Shown here: one piece after another, positions 5,970-6,540 of the stretch
Position numbering within the stretch: the first letter of the stretch is position 1
Layout: every line of letters begins with the position of its first letter
Assembly: GCA_002426275.1 (NCBI GenBank)
Contig: DIPB01000022.1
Location: 310 to 6,849 of the forward strand
Direction: 5' to 3'
Source: Firmicutes bacterium UBA5499
GTDB lineage: Bacteria; Bacillota; DTU084
Length of the DNA: 6,540 bases
Notes under the pieces: generated by a model
Told to the model about the DNA's origin: nothing
The model's database searches: none
Seen by the model: the letters and a program-made list of their open reading frames with translations, nothing else
Translations under genes and position numbers: made by a program

Positions 5970-6540
5970 ATGATGGATAAGAAAAATAAATACGGGCGTC
6001 TGTTAGGGCATCTTTTGTTGATTGCTATTTGCTTGGTTTGGATCTATCCGTTTTTGTGGATGCTCTTTACTTCCTTCAAAACGGAGGAAGAAATGTTCAC
6101 GGCAGGTTTGCGCCTTTTGCCAGAGCAGTTTCGCTTCGAGAATTTCGTTCGCGCCTGGCGGCAGGCGAACTTCAGCACATACTTTTGGAATACGGTAATC
6201 ATCACCTTCAGCGGCGTGGCAATCACGCTCCTGCTCACTTCAACCAGCGGCTACGCTTTGGGCAGGTATAATTTCCCAGGCAAAAAATTGTTTGTGGGCC
6301 TTGTGGTGGCCATGATGTTTATGCCCAAGGGTTACACCATTATCCCAGTCTTCGAGCTGATTCATAAATTCGGACTTCTGGACAGCCTGGCGGGCGTGAT
6401 CTTAGCGCAGGTTGGCGGCATCAATACCATGGGGGTTTTGCTCTTCATGGGAGCTTTTTCGCAGATTCCCAAAGAAATGGAAGAGGTGGCGAAATTAGAC
6501 GGGGCAAGTTACCCCAGGATCTTTGGGCAGATCATGCTGC
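5970..6540 (+). CDS. CUT1-family sugar ABC transporter permease, MalG/UgpE-like (3' end outside window)
   Basis: This is the partner permease, open to the window edge with about 190 codons visible of the usual 270-280 or so. It begins MMDKKNKYGRLLGH, then helix 1 (LLIAICLVWIYPFLWMLFTSFK, including the conserved P-WM-SFK pattern of MalG-type subunits) and the LLPEQFRFENFVRAW segment. Next come helix 2 (YFWNTVIITFSGVAITLLLT), SGYALGRYNFPGKK, two further hydrophobic helices, and the EAA loop near the edge: IPKEMEEVAKLDGASYPRIF. The motif has EVA in place of EAA, a common variation. ATG 5970 and ATG 5973 are adjacent; GGGTGA at 5961-5966 could serve either. It starts 11 bases after the first permease and would pair with it as a heterodimeric channel. 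Confidence 0.92.
   Translation, partial: MMDKKNKYGRLLGHLLLIAICLVWIYPFLWMLFTSFKTEEEMFTAGLRLLPEQFRFENFVRAWRQANFSTYFWNTVIITFSGVAITLLLTSTSGYALGRYNFPGKKLFVGLVVAMMFMPKGYTIIPVFELIHKFGLLDSLAGVILAQVGGINTMGVLLFMGAFSQIPKEMEEVAKLDGASYPRIFGQIML

Noticed and set aside
1..6540. CRISPR arrays, tRNA/rRNA genes, insertion sequences or phage modules
   Set aside because: I found no regularly spaced repeats, cloverleaf-like segments, transposase motifs or terminal inverted repeats on reading both strands.

Overview
The window looks like a chromosomal piece of a low-to-mid GC Gram-positive-type bacterium, probably an anaerobic, spore-forming member of the Firmicutes (Clostridia or Negativicutes). The pointers are purine-rich Shine-Dalgarno (SD) sites before nearly every gene, probable GTG/TTG starts, a SleB-type spore/cell-wall hydrolase, a C_GCAxxG_C_C redox protein typical of anaerobes, and a YesM/YesN-type two-component pair beside a CUT1 sugar ABC transporter. 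The taxonomic call is inference from gene content only. All supported genes are on the + strand.

Left part (1-893): a winged helix-turn-helix regulator is broken by a one-base frameshift at about 161-163. It is followed by a sigma-A-like promoter (413-442) and a small SleB-family hydrolase domain (473-847), which is closed by a strong intrinsic terminator (859-893). Middle part (894-1885): a C_GCAxxG_C_C family protein with an unusual Cys-containing N-terminal extension (984-1547), then 338 bases without a convincing gene that hold a terminator-like 15-bp stem-loop and pyrimidine/purine inverted repeats close to the next start.

Right part (1886-6540): a membrane histidine kinase of the LytS/YesM class, a 171-bp AT-rich gap with dyad repeats, a YesN-like response regulator with an AraC-type DNA-binding domain, and two CUT1 permeases packed tightly behind it. 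The second permease is cut by the window end. The likely logic is that the kinase senses an extracellular or envelope cue, phosphorylates the regulator on D54, and the regulator controls the downstream carbohydrate importer. No solute-binding protein or ATPase gene is in the window. The binding protein is likely just outside, and the ATPase may be a shared MsmX-like protein encoded elsewhere.

I see no CRISPR array, tRNA, rRNA, insertion sequence or clearly new multi-gene system. The observations most worth a second look are the Cys-containing extension of the C_GCAxxG protein, the helical (non-Cache) sensor of the kinase, and the structured gaps before the kinase and before the regulator.
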